Shown one piece after another: positions 34,319-45,678 of a stretch of DNA of 64,000 nt. Source of the stretch: Stagonosporopsis chrysanthemi (Eukaryota; Ascomycota; Dothideomycetes; Pleosporales; Didymellaceae). The stretch is taken from positions 1-64,000 of the forward strand of contig JAFISE010000059.1 of assembly GCA_022560025.1 (NCBI GenBank), in the 5' to 3' direction. The position numbers and the translations under genes were made by a program. Every line of letters starts with the position of its first letter. Position 1 is the stretch's first letter. The notes beneath the pieces were generated by a model, which saw only the letters and a program-made list of their open reading frames with translations, made no database searches and was not told the DNA's origin.

Positions 34319-35575
34319 ATGCGTGTACTCATTTCAGGAGCAGGCGTTGCAGGCCCAAGTCTGGCTTACTTTTTATCCAAGATTGGAGCGCGCGTCACAG
34401 TGGTCGAGAAGGCACCGGCTCTTCTACCTCATGGGCAAAACGTCGATATCACTGGCGCAGCAGTGACGGTCATCAAGAGGATGGGTCTTGAGGCCGAGAT
34501 CAGGCAACACAACACCACAGAAAAAGGCACACAACTGATAGACTTGACTGGAAGGCCATTCGCACCCTTCCCCGTCAAGGAGGATTCCATTGCGAGCTTC
34601 ACGTCCGAGTTCGAGATTCTCAGAGGAGACATGTCGGAGATTCTCTGGGAAGCATCAAGAGTCCAGCCGAACGTGGAATACGTTTTCAGCACAACAGTAC
34701 AGCAAGTCCTCCACAACGACTACAACAGCGTTAAAGTCGAGCTCAGCAATGGCACTGCACACGAGTACGACCTCGTCGTCGCAGCAGATGGCCAGTGGTC
34801 GAAACTGCGCAAACAGGTCTTTGCGCCCGAGTCAGTGAACAATGAGGACAAGAACATGTACGTCGTGTACTTCACTGTTCCTAGAACGATACAAGACAAC
34901 GACTGGTGGAATGTGTACATCGGCCTGCGATCACGCATCATCACTCTCCGACCCGACCCATATGGCACTATCAGAGCAATGTTCACAATGATGCCGCGCG
35001 ACGAGACTCACAAGACCGTCTGGGAGAATTTTGCAAGAGCAGGGCGCCAAAAACAGGAAGAGCTGGTACGGCAGGAGTTTGCAGACGCTGGGTGGCAGGC
35101 GACGAGGCTCCTGGATGCCATGAGCGCGGCGCCTGATTTCTATTTCCACCCCATGCAGCAGATCAAGATGGACAAGTGGAGTCTTAATCGGGTCATCTGT
35201 CTTGGAGACACTGCGTTCGCGCCTACGCCGCTGACGGGTATGGGTACTAGTTTGGCGATCATAGGGGCCTACATGCTCGCTGGCGAGCTGGCGAAGTTAT
35301 CAGCTGGTCAACATCCTAGCACAGCGCTGGAAGCGTACGAGAAAGCGTTTCGTCCGTTCGTCGAGCAGACGCAAGAGATTCCTAGCGTCTTGCCCGGCGT
35401 GGTTCATCCAGCCACAGCGTGGAAAAGATGGTTGCTGCAGACTGCGTTGTCGACAGTGGCATGGGCCACTACGTTCCCGTTGTTCACAAGATTGACGGGG
35501 GGTAAGAAGACTGCAGAGGACAATAAGGACGGGTTTGCCTTGCCGTCGTACGAGAGCCTTGATAGAGCGCTCTGA
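34319..35575 (+). CDS. FAD-dependent monooxygenase (PHBH/UbiH-fold)
   Basis: A flavoprotein hydroxylase using FAD and NAD(P)H; the substrate is not predictable. Single exon, 418 aa. The nucleotide-binding GAGVAG is at residues 7-12 in a Rossmann start (MRVLISGAGVAGPSLAYFLS) with the acidic end VVEKAP. Next come QNVDITGAA and LRGDMSEIL, DLVVAADGQWSKLRK (the DG motif) and CLGDTAFAPTPLTGMGTSLA (the GD motif binding the FAD ribityl). The C-terminus has a hydrophobic stretch (about residues 372-392). The family occurs in degradation and in secondary metabolism, but no cluster partner is present here. Regulated from a region shared with AIP1. Confidence 0.9.
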   Translation: MRVLISGAGVAGPSLAYFLSKIGARVTVVEKAPALLPHGQNVDITGAAVTVIKRMGLEAEIRQHNTTEKGTQLIDLTGRPFAPFPVKEDSIASFTSEFEILRGDMSEILWEASRVQPNVEYVFSTTVQQVLHNDYNSVKVELSNGTAHEYDLVVAADGQWSKLRKQVFAPESVNNEDKNMYVVYFTVPRTIQDNDWWNVYIGLRSRIITLRPDPYGTIRAMFTMMPRDETHKTVWENFARAGRQKQEELVRQEFADAGWQATRLLDAMSAAPDFYFHPMQQIKMDKWSLNRVICLGDTAFAPTPLTGMGTSLAIIGAYMLAGELAKLSAGQHPSTALEAYEKAFRPFVEQTQEIPSVLPGVVHPATAWKRWLLQTALSTVAWATTFPLFTRLTGGKKTAEDNKDGFALPSYESLDRAL

Positions 35576-38500
35576 CACATGGTAGAACCTGAATCAACTG
35601 GATGCCAATCACCGCAAATGATAAAATTCTCGCAAGTCCAACAATGTCCTCTCGTCACGCATCCCGCAGAAGAGATCAAGGCTCCTATGCAATGCCACCC
35701 AAGCCTCCTACGCCTTGGCGACAGACACAGCGCACGCAAGTTGTACCTTGCAGGAAGGTAGTAACAAGCTTCCCCATGCCTTCTCCACTCGCCAATATTG
35801 AGCTTCATCCCACCAACCCACTAAGCGCCTGCAACCACACAGCAAAAAAATTCTCTGCACCGTGTACAACCTCATCACCTGCCCAAACGGGAAGCCTTCC
35901 AGTCGCAACGCCCGCTAGCCAGCCCGTGATCCCCGTGCGCGCCGTCTTGGTAATCACAGATGCCTAGCCTTCTAGAATACACTTACACGATACATATCGA
36001 AAAGGAATTGCAGGTGCTGTATGCTACGGGAGGTGAGCGTGTACCTGATGCACGTGGGCGCCTGCCAAGAACGCAGGATTCAAGCTACGATTCCTTCGGA
36101 TCGACGGGTGCGGGAGGCGGAAGCTGTGGTTCGTGGATTATTGCTGCTGCGAGAGGAGGATGCGGGAATCGGGTTTTGCGGCGAGGAGTGCCTAGGGGGA
36201 TGCTTGTTCGAGAGGAAAGTGGGTTGGCGGTGCTTGGATGCTGGCTTTTGGGGGTGGAATGAGGGACGCAAGCGCTATGATCCTTGATAGCGGGCTTCAC
36301 CTGCCCAGTGTCGAAAAGATCGCTGGATCTGGAGTCTGGAATGGGGCAAAGCTATGATAATTACGGATCTTGGTATAAGGATGGCCTCTTGTGTAGCCAT
36401 GTAGCTCCACATCTGGTGTCCGATTAAGCGTTTAGCATGTGTGGGTTACGTTTAGTTGTGAGATCTTGCCGTGAAGCCGCAATTGCGGAGCTTTCAGCAC
36501 CCGTTCAGACACCGAAGTAAGGATGCTAGGCTAATAACAATCAAAGCGAAAATCGAGCCGCCAGACGCAAGAACGCCTGCTTCCCCTAGAATCGTCGCTC
36601 GCTTCGTCCGCCAGCACTCGATTGTGCCATGGCGGTGCATCTGGTTATAGATGAACGCTGGCGTAGGTGTTGTGGAGGGCAGAGTTGTTGTGATAGCTGG
36701 CTGGATTTGCCAGTCGGCAACGTGCACCTCGAGACGCTTGTTGTCAAAAGCACAAGTGCATTCGCAAGTGCGGGTTGTTATTTTGTTTTGCGCAAGATGC
36801 TGCATCAGTCTTCGTTGAGCGAATTAACCAAACCTTGGACGCTATCGAGCAATGCAATTGCTTGGCCTACCTTAATTTCTCCCTGCGCTCCGTCGAATGG
36901 TATTCGCTAATCAAGGCTGAGGCGACTCCGCTGGCGCAGCTCTAGACCCGCTCGACCTCTGATCTCACGGTCTTGCGCTGCGCCCCCAACTTGCCTCCTT
37001 CGTTCGAAAACTCGCGAGCGAACAGCACGAAGCGGCACACAGCACGGCAGCGATGACTGGCAATCGCAACGTGTCAGTGTCTCTGCACTATCCATCTAGC
37101 CACTATAGCGCGCTCGTGTGGGCTGATCAGACAGTTTTGTGGCGGTCTTGCGCTCGCTTTAAGGTAGATTTGCTGCCGGCCAATCCGGGGTTGCAGTTAA
37201 GCTTAAACTCATAACCTGCTTCAACCTTATCTGCCCTTGCAAGCGGAGGCGACATCGGCTGACTACTACCAGCCGTATATATGTGTTTCTCGCACTGCTA
37301 GAGAATTTGCAAACAGCCGGTACTGCATTGCCGAGTTTGCAGCATACGCAATCATAGACACCAGATAAGAGCCCCCAAGGCGCATGTGATCCCTATGATG
37401 CCATAGTAGTTTATGTACAATGCCGGCATGCGGAACTTCGCTGCGATTCAGGATGCTCGGCATTCCCAATCGCGCTTACGCGGCCTTATGACAAGATGGG
37501 GCCGTTGTTAAACGTGGGAACACGAAGCTTGGCCACTCTCGAAACAAAAAAGTGGTCTCTGGCTTGGCGGCTTGAGTGTGACCTGCGCCAACGAAGCGAA
37601 ACTCGGGCCTTTGACTCGCTCCGGCAAGCTGAAAAGCACGCCTTGCAAAGTGACACTGATAGCGGCGCTCAGCCATACTGTGTTTGGCAGGATATAACGA
37701 AAACACGATACGTCCAAGAGAGTTAGTGGGAGAGGCTTCTTCGTGACATCTCGTGCAACGGACCACAAGCTCTTCGCCCAGTTTATGCGAAGGCGCTTTG
37801 AACGCCAGGCGATATTGATTTCTCATGCCGAGAATCAGTGTAATCACCGCCGGACCGTGGCGGATATTCATCAAGACACTGCCAGGCAGAGGATTGCGAC
37901 AGACAAGAGATTAGAAGTCTTGTCCGCATGCGGGAACAACTTTGGATTCGGGCCCTGTCATACCGTCAGCGTGGTTAGGTCGGAACCTCGTGGCACACAG
38001 TAAGCTTAAAAAAAAGACACCAAGCTTAATCTATGCTTCTGGCCGAGCCCCTAAGTAACCAGCTAAAGAATAGCAGGTGGTTCATTACGTTACAGTGGAG
38101 CTGAGCGGATTATCCAAGGAGCGGAGGCGCAGCGTGCTTGGTTGGTGGGACAGAGGGACACGGTATCTTCCAGGCAGGAAGCAGTCCCAGGGTGTGCATC
38201 GCAGGCTCTCCACTCTGTGGAGAAGTCGAGGGAAACAGAGGGGTAGATTGGCAGCGCAGGCTTTCGTCAGCTTCCTGAGCAGTGCATGATCGCCGTGTGC
38301 GCTGCTGCGGACAGCCCCTGCGGAGGCATGCGGAGGCAGCCATCAGCTCAGCGGAGCCGAGTGCCCAGACGTCTTTGTCCCCCCAAGGCGCCGAGAGCAC
38401 AGCAGGGACTCCAGGGAGTGGGAGGGCGCCCCGACGGTGCTCTGGGGCGTCGAGGCCAAGTGCTGGGCAAATTGTCTCGAGCAGCCAACGGCGCTGGTCC

Positions 38501-39666
38501 ACACGCGAGCGGCAGCCAAGAGTCACAAGACGGACTGACGGACTCGCTCAGAGGCTTGGGAGGTGTCAGAACTGGGGTCGAAGTGGGCCGGCCAAGCCAC
38601 AGAAGGCTTGTCAATGTTAAAGACCAGAGATTGGGTTTAGGTTCAGTAGCGCCATTTAGAGTTGTCCGGCTCGAAAAGCTTGGCGCAGGAGGATCGCGCA
38701 CTCGGCGCCAGCGATCCAAGCCTTGACGGTGCATGTGAGCAGATCGCTGCTGCCTGCCACGATGGTCCTGGGAGCAATCGGACTGGAAAAACCGGGCATT
38801 TGCGACGACAAGGCCGCGAAGGCAGTGCACAGTATCAGTCGCGGCGTGCGTACGCACTCCAGGTTGCACCGCTGGGACGAGCGGCCCCAGGTCAGCAGCC
38901 AACGGCGTCCAAACAAAGCTTGTCCCGGCGGCTTGAGGGGCCTTATTTCGCTATCTAACGCCACTACAGGCCTGGGCGTCGATCAGGACAAGACCCCAGC
39001 GCCGAGAAAGGTCTGAGGGCATTCCAGGTGGGCCAGGTTCCGCTCAGCGCTGCGAGCCCCAAAGCGTACATGAAGACTGCACGCCGCGCCTTTTGCTGCC
39101 TTTCTGACTTTTTTGCTCCCTCTCCTCGCCAGCCCCAGACCCGTCACGGCGCCTGCACCCACACGTGCTGACTGCCGCGCACGTCTGTCACCTCGATAGA
39201 TTGTTTCATCGACGGCCCCGTTTCACGTCACTGGAGCTCCACGTACCCCCGACCAGGCTTGCTGTCGCCGCACAGCTGCTTCCAGAAGGATAAGACCTGT
39301 CAACCGCCCAGCCTGTCACCGTTGCAAGTGTTACAGTAAGTGTCTCCATTGCCTCCTCGCATTCCTCTTCCGCATTTGCGCAATGTTGCAGTTGTGTCGC
39401 CTTGCACCCACGCCGGCTGCTCTTTTGGGCTGTCGGAGCCTCATTCGCGGATTCGCACATGGCCTCGTCACCTGATGCTGTTGCATATCAAACCTCAAAG
39501 CTCGCACCCAGTATTGGCTGCACTACTGAACGTCGCGCCAAACACAGTCAAGCTAACTTGTACTCCCCAGGTGCCCAATGCAAGTCTGATCTTGCACGAA
39601 AGTCCAAAAGCTGCCCACCACTGCAGCTAGCATTGCACACTATCACCACACATCACATCACTCACC
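35576..39666. other. 4.1 kb gene-free region upstream of the WOPR regulator
   Basis: Only short, overlapping open stretches on both strands were found (for example 37476-37874 reverse and 38286-38726 forward), none with a family motif. The part from about 38100 to 39000 is richer in G and C. No tRNA or 5S RNA was found. Master regulators of the WOPR family often have very long promoters and leaders, and this region may be one. Confidence 0.55.
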
Positions 39667-40998
39667 ATGGAGACATATCACGGCCACGTTCGCACACCGA
39701 ACGATGCCATCATCCTTTTTGAGGCCTGCCGTATTGGCATACTACCGCGCGTACAGCGCCGCCTGTCAGAGAAGGAGCGCCAGCAGATCAAGTCAGGCTC
39801 AGTGTTCGTATGGGATGAGCGCGAGGCCGGCATGAGAAGGTGGACAGACGGCAAGTCGTGGAGCGCGAGCCGAGTGTCTGGCAGCTTCTTGACCTACCGC
39901 GAGATGGAGGGCAAGCGAGGTGGAGCAGCACCAACACCACCGCTGGTCAAGAGGGCGAGCGGCAAGTCTCCTGAAGGCTCTGCAACGGGCGACTCGGACG
40001 GCGAGGGCCCAGATGGGTACCGCTACAAGCCAGACGGTCTTATGAAGCAGTCGTTCAGTATCACAACCTCCAGCGGCCAGCACCTCCACCTCATCAGCTA
40101 CTACTCCCGCTCCAACTCAAACAACCTCCCACAACCGACCAACGACGCACAACTGCGACACATCAGGCCTCCTAAGAACATGTATCCCGAGTCCACCGTC
40201 GCTGAGACACAGGCTGCCCCCGCCGTCGCCCGTGGGCCTGTTCCTGGCTCTCCTCACGCTGCTGCCTACACCATGGGACCAGCCTCACCTTACGCACACC
40301 CCGGGCCTGTGGCTCCCATGTATGCCATCCCAATGTATCCTCCCACACCGTCAAACGGCACCCCTCCTGGCCATCCATATCGCGCGGCGCCTCCAGGCTT
40401 CTTCTACCAGCCCATGTATGCGCCGCCTGGATACTACATTCCGCCTCACCCCCAAGGACACGTTCTTGACCGCTCGCCCCAGCCTGTCGGCCACCCTCAT
40501 GCACCGCCAGGCCACCCGCTCTACGCCCACCACCCCATATACGCGGCGCACGCAGCACAAGCTGGCCAGTACATGGTCAGCCCCCCTCCAGTGCGCGCGC
40601 CCTCTTCTGCCGAATTGGCGCAGCACCAGCCGCCACCACCTCCCGCTCCTACCGCATCCGGCCCTGAGCCAGGACCGCAGCTGCCCGCGATCAACGGTGC
40701 CGCTGCGTCTGTGGGTGTAGCCAAGCCGCCAACCCCTGACGGCGACAAGTCACCCGTTCCGATCGGCGCGGAGGCTACCAGCGCATCAGCCTCTCGTCCT
40801 CTACCAACACTCACATCTCTTCTCAACACCAACAGCGCTGAGAAGGACAACCAGACTTTGTCTCGATCAGGCAGCCGCAGCCCCAACACTGCATCCAGGT
40901 TTCCGCGCGATCTTGCTCCGGAGCGTCTGGCCAAGAACAGCACTGCTGCAGACAGCAGCGCGCTCAACAAACTGAATAGTGTTTTCGTCAGGTCTTAG
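39667..40998 (+). CDS. WOPR-domain regulator, Gti1/Pac2 family (Pac2 type)
   Basis: A sequence-specific DNA-binding regulator of morphology, mating or conidiation; relatives are S. pombe Pac2 and Gti1, Candida Wor1 and Histoplasma Ryp1. Single exon, 443 aa. The WOPRa half begins at residue 1 (METYHGHVRTPNDAIILFEA) and includes SGSVFVWDEREAGMRRWTDG, KSWSASRVSGSFLTYREME. A linker follows, then WOPRb (YRYKPDGLMKQSFSI, QHLHLISYYSR). SVFVWDE and SGSFLTYREMEGKRG point to the Pac2 branch; Ryp1/Wor1 types differ there. The remaining ~270 residues are Pro/Tyr/His/Ala-rich and probably disordered. It stands alone behind a very long upstream region. Confidence 0.92.
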   Translation: METYHGHVRTPNDAIILFEACRIGILPRVQRRLSEKERQQIKSGSVFVWDEREAGMRRWTDGKSWSASRVSGSFLTYREMEGKRGGAAPTPPLVKRASGKSPEGSATGDSDGEGPDGYRYKPDGLMKQSFSITTSSGQHLHLISYYSRSNSNNLPQPTNDAQLRHIRPPKNMYPESTVAETQAAPAVARGPVPGSPHAAAYTMGPASPYAHPGPVAPMYAIPMYPPTPSNGTPPGHPYRAAPPGFFYQPMYAPPGYYIPPHPQGHVLDRSPQPVGHPHAPPGHPLYAHHPIYAAHAAQAGQYMVSPPPVRAPSSAELAQHQPPPPPAPTASGPEPGPQLPAINGAAASVGVAKPPTPDGDKSPVPIGAEATSASASRPLPTLTSLLNTNSAEKDNQTLSRSGSRSPNTASRFPRDLAPERLAKNSTAADSSALNKLNSVFVRS

Positions 40999-42010
40999 TA
41001 CCTCACCTTCGTACCTTCTTTCTTTGCATGTCGATTTACCTTAGTGTACTCGGCGGTTATCTTAGCATTTACGAACTGCATCTGGGCGGCGTTCATGGGC
41101 ATGACCACGGAAAAGGGTCACCACAAGAGCCATTCAGGCCTGGAGTTTCAAGGAGCACTTATCAATTTACAGCTCATGTTTACACGGATGCAGAGAAGCA
41201 CTTGTTTTGTAGCTATGAGCACAATCATATCGAAGTCTGTCATTCTACTCTTATTTTCCATACCTTGCTGTGCATATGATCGTGGAATTAGAGTTGCTCG
41301 GGTCGCATGCTTGATGGCTGGACACGTGCTTAGTCGTGCTTGGGAAGGTTGGCCGAAGCCGATTTGTGCCGCTGACATCACCCCAGTCGACATACCTCTC
41401 ACAGCACCCACTTAGGCAGATACAATAACCATCCTTGCACATACCCACATACGCCATATCTGTCTGCCATTGCGCTCAACACATCTCCACACTGCGTCCA
41501 ACACGCCGAACTCGGACGCTCACACAGCATCCCATCGAGCTTCCTAATCCGGCAACTTGACTGCAAATCCCTTGCAACCAACCTATCGCCAACGACCCGC
41601 GGATCGCACTCCATGTCACCCAATCTCGCCGCCCCCCGCATACTGGCAACCGGCACCTGAGATAGCGTCGAGTGTCGGTGTCGACCCATGAGAACCAATA
41701 GAATATGTTAGAAGTAGGTACTGACCACTGAGAAACCTCCAAAAATCTCGGTGGCAACTCGTATTCTCACTCTTTCATGGGGCGCCCCTTGTATTGGGCT
41801 ATCTAATCATGCGACGTCGACGGCGCGTAGATGGTGGCATGCCCATCTTTATCTTCGGGCAATGCGTTCGGAAATGCACGGCTGCGGTTTGTCAAGCGCT
41901 ATATAAAGCTTGGGGCATTGACGGCGATACTTGACGTTGCTTGTGCTGCGGTGACATTGAGCGTCGTCCTACCTTTATCGTAACAAACGTGGAGAGATCG
42001 AGGTCTGTAT
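40999..42010. other. Intergenic region with TATA box for the MFS gene
   Basis: This 1 kb holds the 3-prime side of the WOPR gene and the promoter of the MFS gene. TATATAAA at 41900-41907 lies about 105 bp before the MFS start codon. No gene was recognised. Confidence 0.6.
41900..41907 (+). promoter_or_regulatory. TATA box of the MFS permease gene
   Basis: TATATAAA, about 105 bp upstream of the ATG at 42011, in the right orientation and distance for a fungal core promoter. Confidence 0.6.
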
Positions 42011-43914
42011 ATGATGGCGACTGCAACGGAGGGATCGCGACTGCGGCCTGATGTGGAGGAGGTGGTTTCGACCACCGACAGTGAGTTGGTGGCGCCCGGG
42101 CTGGTGAAGACACTGGACGAGAAGATCCTCAAGCATTCTGTTGATGCGGATGCGGCTATGAAGGCATTCGAGGGCATGGATATGCAAGTGATTGAGTTGA
42201 CGCCGGAGAAGAACAAGGCGCTGTTGAGGAAGATCGATTGGCACTTGATGCCCGTGAGGCTCTCCTCCCCTGACAGCACTCGAAAGTATACTGATCGTCA
42301 TTCCAGATCATGTGTGTCGTCTATGGGCTTAATTACCTCGATAAAACTGTGAGCTGCTTCCGTGAGTTCTGCAACTCTAGCTGATATGCCAAACAGACCT
42401 TGAGCTATGCGAGTGTCATGGGACTGCGGCTGCCGCCATCCAGCAACAAACTCGCTTCTGGCATAAATCTCACAGGCGACCAGTACCAGTGGCTAGGCTC
42501 GCTGTTCTACTTTGGTTACATCGCATGGGAGTATCCTACCACTCGGCTACTGCAGAGGCTCCCCCTTGGAAAGTACTCGGCTTTCAATATCATCATGTGG
42601 GTAGGTAGACACATCCAGTCTTCAGACAAACCCCACAAGACTGACCGACCACCTCTAGGGCCTCGTGCTGTCGTGCTTCGCCGCCGTAGAAAACTATGCT
42701 GGAGCCATCGCCATCCGTTTCTTCCTCGGCGTCTTCGAATCCGCCGTCACGCCCGGCTTTGCCCTGTTCACATCGCAGTGGTATACGAAGAAAGAACAAG
42801 GCTCGCGCACAGCCATTTGGTTCAGCTTCAACGGCTTTGCGCAGATCTTTGGTGGCTGTCTCGCATATGGTATTGCTGTCGGTTGCCGCAAGACAGGCAC
42901 CATCATCGAGCCATGGAAAATTGTCTTCCTTGTTACCGGAGTGTTGACGACTTGCGTGGGCTTCCTGTTCTTCTGGATCATGCCGGACAACCAACTCAAC
43001 TGCCGGTGGCTTAGCAAGGAGGACCAGATCCTGGCTATTGAGCGTGTGCGCGTCAACCAGCAGGGGATTGGAAACAAGCACTTCAAGCTATACCAGCTTA
43101 AGGAGGCGATGACTGATCCTTTGAGCTGGGCTTTTTTCTTTTATGCCCTCATTGTTGACATTCCCAATGGTATGTGCTCGGCAACTTGGAACACTCGACA
43201 AGTCTAACAACGCACATTCTAGGCGGCATGTCCAACTTCTTCTCTCAACTCATCGTTGGCTTTGGCTACACGCCCGAGCAATCCCTCCTTTATGGCACGC
43301 CTGGCGGCGCAGTCGAGGTCGTCGTCCTCATTGCCTGCGGCTGGGCTGGAGACCGCTATGGCTACCGCATGCTCATCTCCACGATCGGGCTCTGCCTTGC
43401 AATCATCGGCATGATCTTGATCGTCGCACTCCCTCTAAGCAACAACTCGGGCCGTCTGGCGGGCTACTACCTCACACAAGCCAGCCCAACGCCATTCGTC
43501 GCGCTGCTGAGTCTGCTGGCGACCAACGTGGCGGGCTACACTAAGAAGACGACGGTCGCAGCCATGTTTTTGATCGGGTACTGCGTGGGTAATATTATCG
43601 GTAAGCTATATTGTCTCTCTGGCGGTCTATACGACCGACCACCCCGACACTGTACCTATGTCCATGTCTGACGCACCACAGGCCCACAGACATTCCGTCC
43701 CAGCGACGCGCCCCGCTACGTTCCCGCCGAAGTGACCATCATTGTCTGTTGGTGCGTGGGTCTGGGCATCCTCCTCTTCATCCACATGTACTGCGTGCGG
43801 CAGAACAAGGCCAAAGCCGCCATCCGCGCAGCGCCGGGCTACGTGCGCCTGGAGAACCAAGAGTGGCTGGACCTGACGGACCGAGAGAACCCAGAGTTCA
43901 TCTACACCTTGTAG
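42011..43914 (+). CDS. MFS anion:cation symporter, Dal5/allantoate permease-like
   Basis: A plasma-membrane secondary transporter. Exons are 42011-42253, 42307-42348, 42397-42600, 42659-43169, 43223-43600 and 43682-43914, giving 536 aa, all in phase. A ~75-residue cytosolic N-terminus comes before KIDWHLMP joined to IMCVVYGLNYLDKT, the TM1 start that is diagnostic of the Dal5/vitamin H/nicotinate (ACS) family. Next come GLRLPP, GDQYQWLGSLFYFGYIAWEY, FNIIMWG, AIAIRFFLGVFESAV and, in the second half, GFGYTPEQSLLYGTPGG with AGDRYGYR. The C-terminus reads GYVRLENQEWLDLTDRENPE, common in this family. The substrate could be allantoate, ureidosuccinate, a vitamin or an organic acid. Exon 2 is only 42 nt. 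Confidence 0.93.
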
Positions 43915-43992
43915 CCATGGAAACAACATTTCGCTGCCTCCTTTTTTTTCCGCCCTTGATAATCGCTGTGACCGTGACACAAAAGCACGACC

Positions 43993-44538
43993 TCACACCT
44001 GCTCCATCTGCACGGCCTTCTTTCTCGCCCGCCACCTCGGCCACGCAACACCCACCCCCGTGACAAAGTAGGTCGCACATAGCAGCAGCGCCACCGCCGC
44101 CGCAACCCCCAGCAGCGCACACGAACCCCCCGCACACCGCCCGCCGCCCATGCACGAGATGATGAACGCCGTGAACCACAGCAGGCAGTCCAGCGTATCG
44201 AGGATGAAGAAGGCCTTGAGCGAGGCAAAGCGCCTGAAGCGGTCGACGTGGGTGCTGAGGTACTGGTAGAGCAGGAACAGGGCGGATTTGATGGACTGGT
44301 GGTTTGCGTGAGCACGGATATAGAGAGAAGGAAGGGGGTTGTATATAGTGTGAAGGGGAGCGGGGGGGGGGCGCACATAAACGAGGATCAGCGTCGTGGA
44401 GCGGCTGCGCGGCATGGAGGTGTTGGCCATGAGTGCGCAGCCGACGATGAAGGCGCCGAGCACGAGGGCCGCCTGTGCGATGTGGACGGTCTTGTTGAAG
44501 CGGTCTGCGAGCGCGAAGAAGTTGTCCAAGAACTGCAT
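43993..44538 (-). CDS. Small four-span (MARVEL-like) membrane protein
   Basis: Exon 1 is 44538-44377 and exon 2 is 44295-43993, giving 154 aa. Four hydrophobic segments are visible, at about residues 18-38, 47-67, 80-101 and 113-134. Between segments 2 and 3 is STHVDRFRRFASLKAFFILD, and a Cys/Gly-rich loop (CMGGGRCAGGSC) sits between segments 3 and 4. Layout and size fit fungal MARVEL-like proteins of unknown role at the plasma membrane or vesicles. The intron uses donor GTGCGC and has a C-rich, then CT-rich body. It is convergent with the MFS gene, 78 bp apart. Confidence 0.78.
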   Translation of the reverse strand: MQFLDNFFALADRFNKTVHIAQAALVLGAFIVGCALMANTSMPRSRSTTLILVYVRPPPAPLHTIYNPLPSLYIRAHANHQSIKSALFLLYQYLSTHVDRFRRFASLKAFFILDTLDCLLWFTAFIISCMGGGRCAGGSCALLGVAAAVALLLCATYFVTGVGVAWPRWRARKKAVQMEQV

Positions 44539-45678
44539 GGCTGCGGGTTTCGTCGTGGTCGTTTGGACGTGTAGTGGTTTGGCCGTGCAATGTCGTCAAA
44601 TCGCGTCGAGTCGAGTCGAAGTATAAAGACAATCAACCTCTGGACCAGAGTCTATCAAGTACAACCGAGCAATGCCTATAGCGATGCTGATGCCGGTGCC
44701 TGACCCTCCCACTCCCCTCCGTCCCTCAGTCTCTATATACACCTCCCCCTCTCCCCCGCCAAGCACCCACCCATCCTCACACTACACCTCCGAGCACAGT
44801 ACGAAGCGCACCGTGCATACGCGAGCGAATCGCCGTCCCCAGCACGGCACCGACGCTGTAGAGCTGGGAAACTTCACTTACTGGAGCTTCAGCAACAGCG
44901 GTAAGAATAAGTGCTGTATCGGGTTAGTGGGGCAGGTACGCGTACTCGCTTATCTGGGTACGGGGAGTGTGTACGAGGCGTGAGGGTTGAGATGGGGGCT
45001 CAGGGCGTCGCAAGCACAGCCTTATCGGGCGTGTGCGAGGCGGTGCGGGTAGGACTTGGCCGACGCCTTGTTTTCGACATGTGTCGTGCTGGGGAGCTGC
45101 GGTTGCGTGGTGGTGTATGACATTTACAGCATGTCACCAGGACGCGGTTTGTCCGCTCATACCTACTACAGCACAACGCAATGCATTCCGTCTGTTGGCT
45201 GCCTGCGACCTGTTGTTTCTACCCGCAAGTTATCCAAAAGGATACTGGATGTCCATTATCTCCTCCACTCTCAGCCAGTGTCCAAGATGATACATGCATT
45301 ACCACCTCCCCCATTCCATGCGGTTTCTCAACAACACACCCTCGGAACATTCTCCGGAACCCGTCCTGGCTTCCGCTCCTGCTCAGTACGGTACGCGCAG
45401 AGCCGCACCGCGTGACGGTCCACGGAACGATGCCGCGTGTTCCGAAGGCGGAGCTACCCCGCGCGCGTCAGTCGTGCAGGCAGGTACTAATAATGTGGAG
45501 AGCTTGGGAGGGGGAGGGAAGGGGGTAGAACATCAACAATTACTGCGACGTCCTGTATGAACGATTGAGCTGTGGGTTTTGGGTTCGTTTCGTTTTACTG
45601 AGTGAGCAGCTCGAGTCATCAAAACTAGAGTGGATTGGATTGATTGAGCTGGATTGAACTGGATATTGTATCGAGACC
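44539..45678. other. Intergenic region, no gene recognised
   Basis: It lies between two divergent genes, the four-span protein (-) and the SDR (+). CT-rich low-complexity sequence at 44700-44780. No TATA box or RNA gene seen. Confidence 0.55.

Noticed and set aside
38286..38902. Overlapping open frames of 146 and 184 codons on opposite strands
   Set aside because: GC-rich stretch, no recognisable domain, no splice signals that extend them, and the two strands contradict each other.
42011..44538. Transporter/membrane-protein gene cluster or secondary-metabolite cluster
   Set aside because: No polyketide synthase, NRPS, terpene cyclase or pathway regulator nearby; the MFS and four-span genes are simply convergent neighbours.
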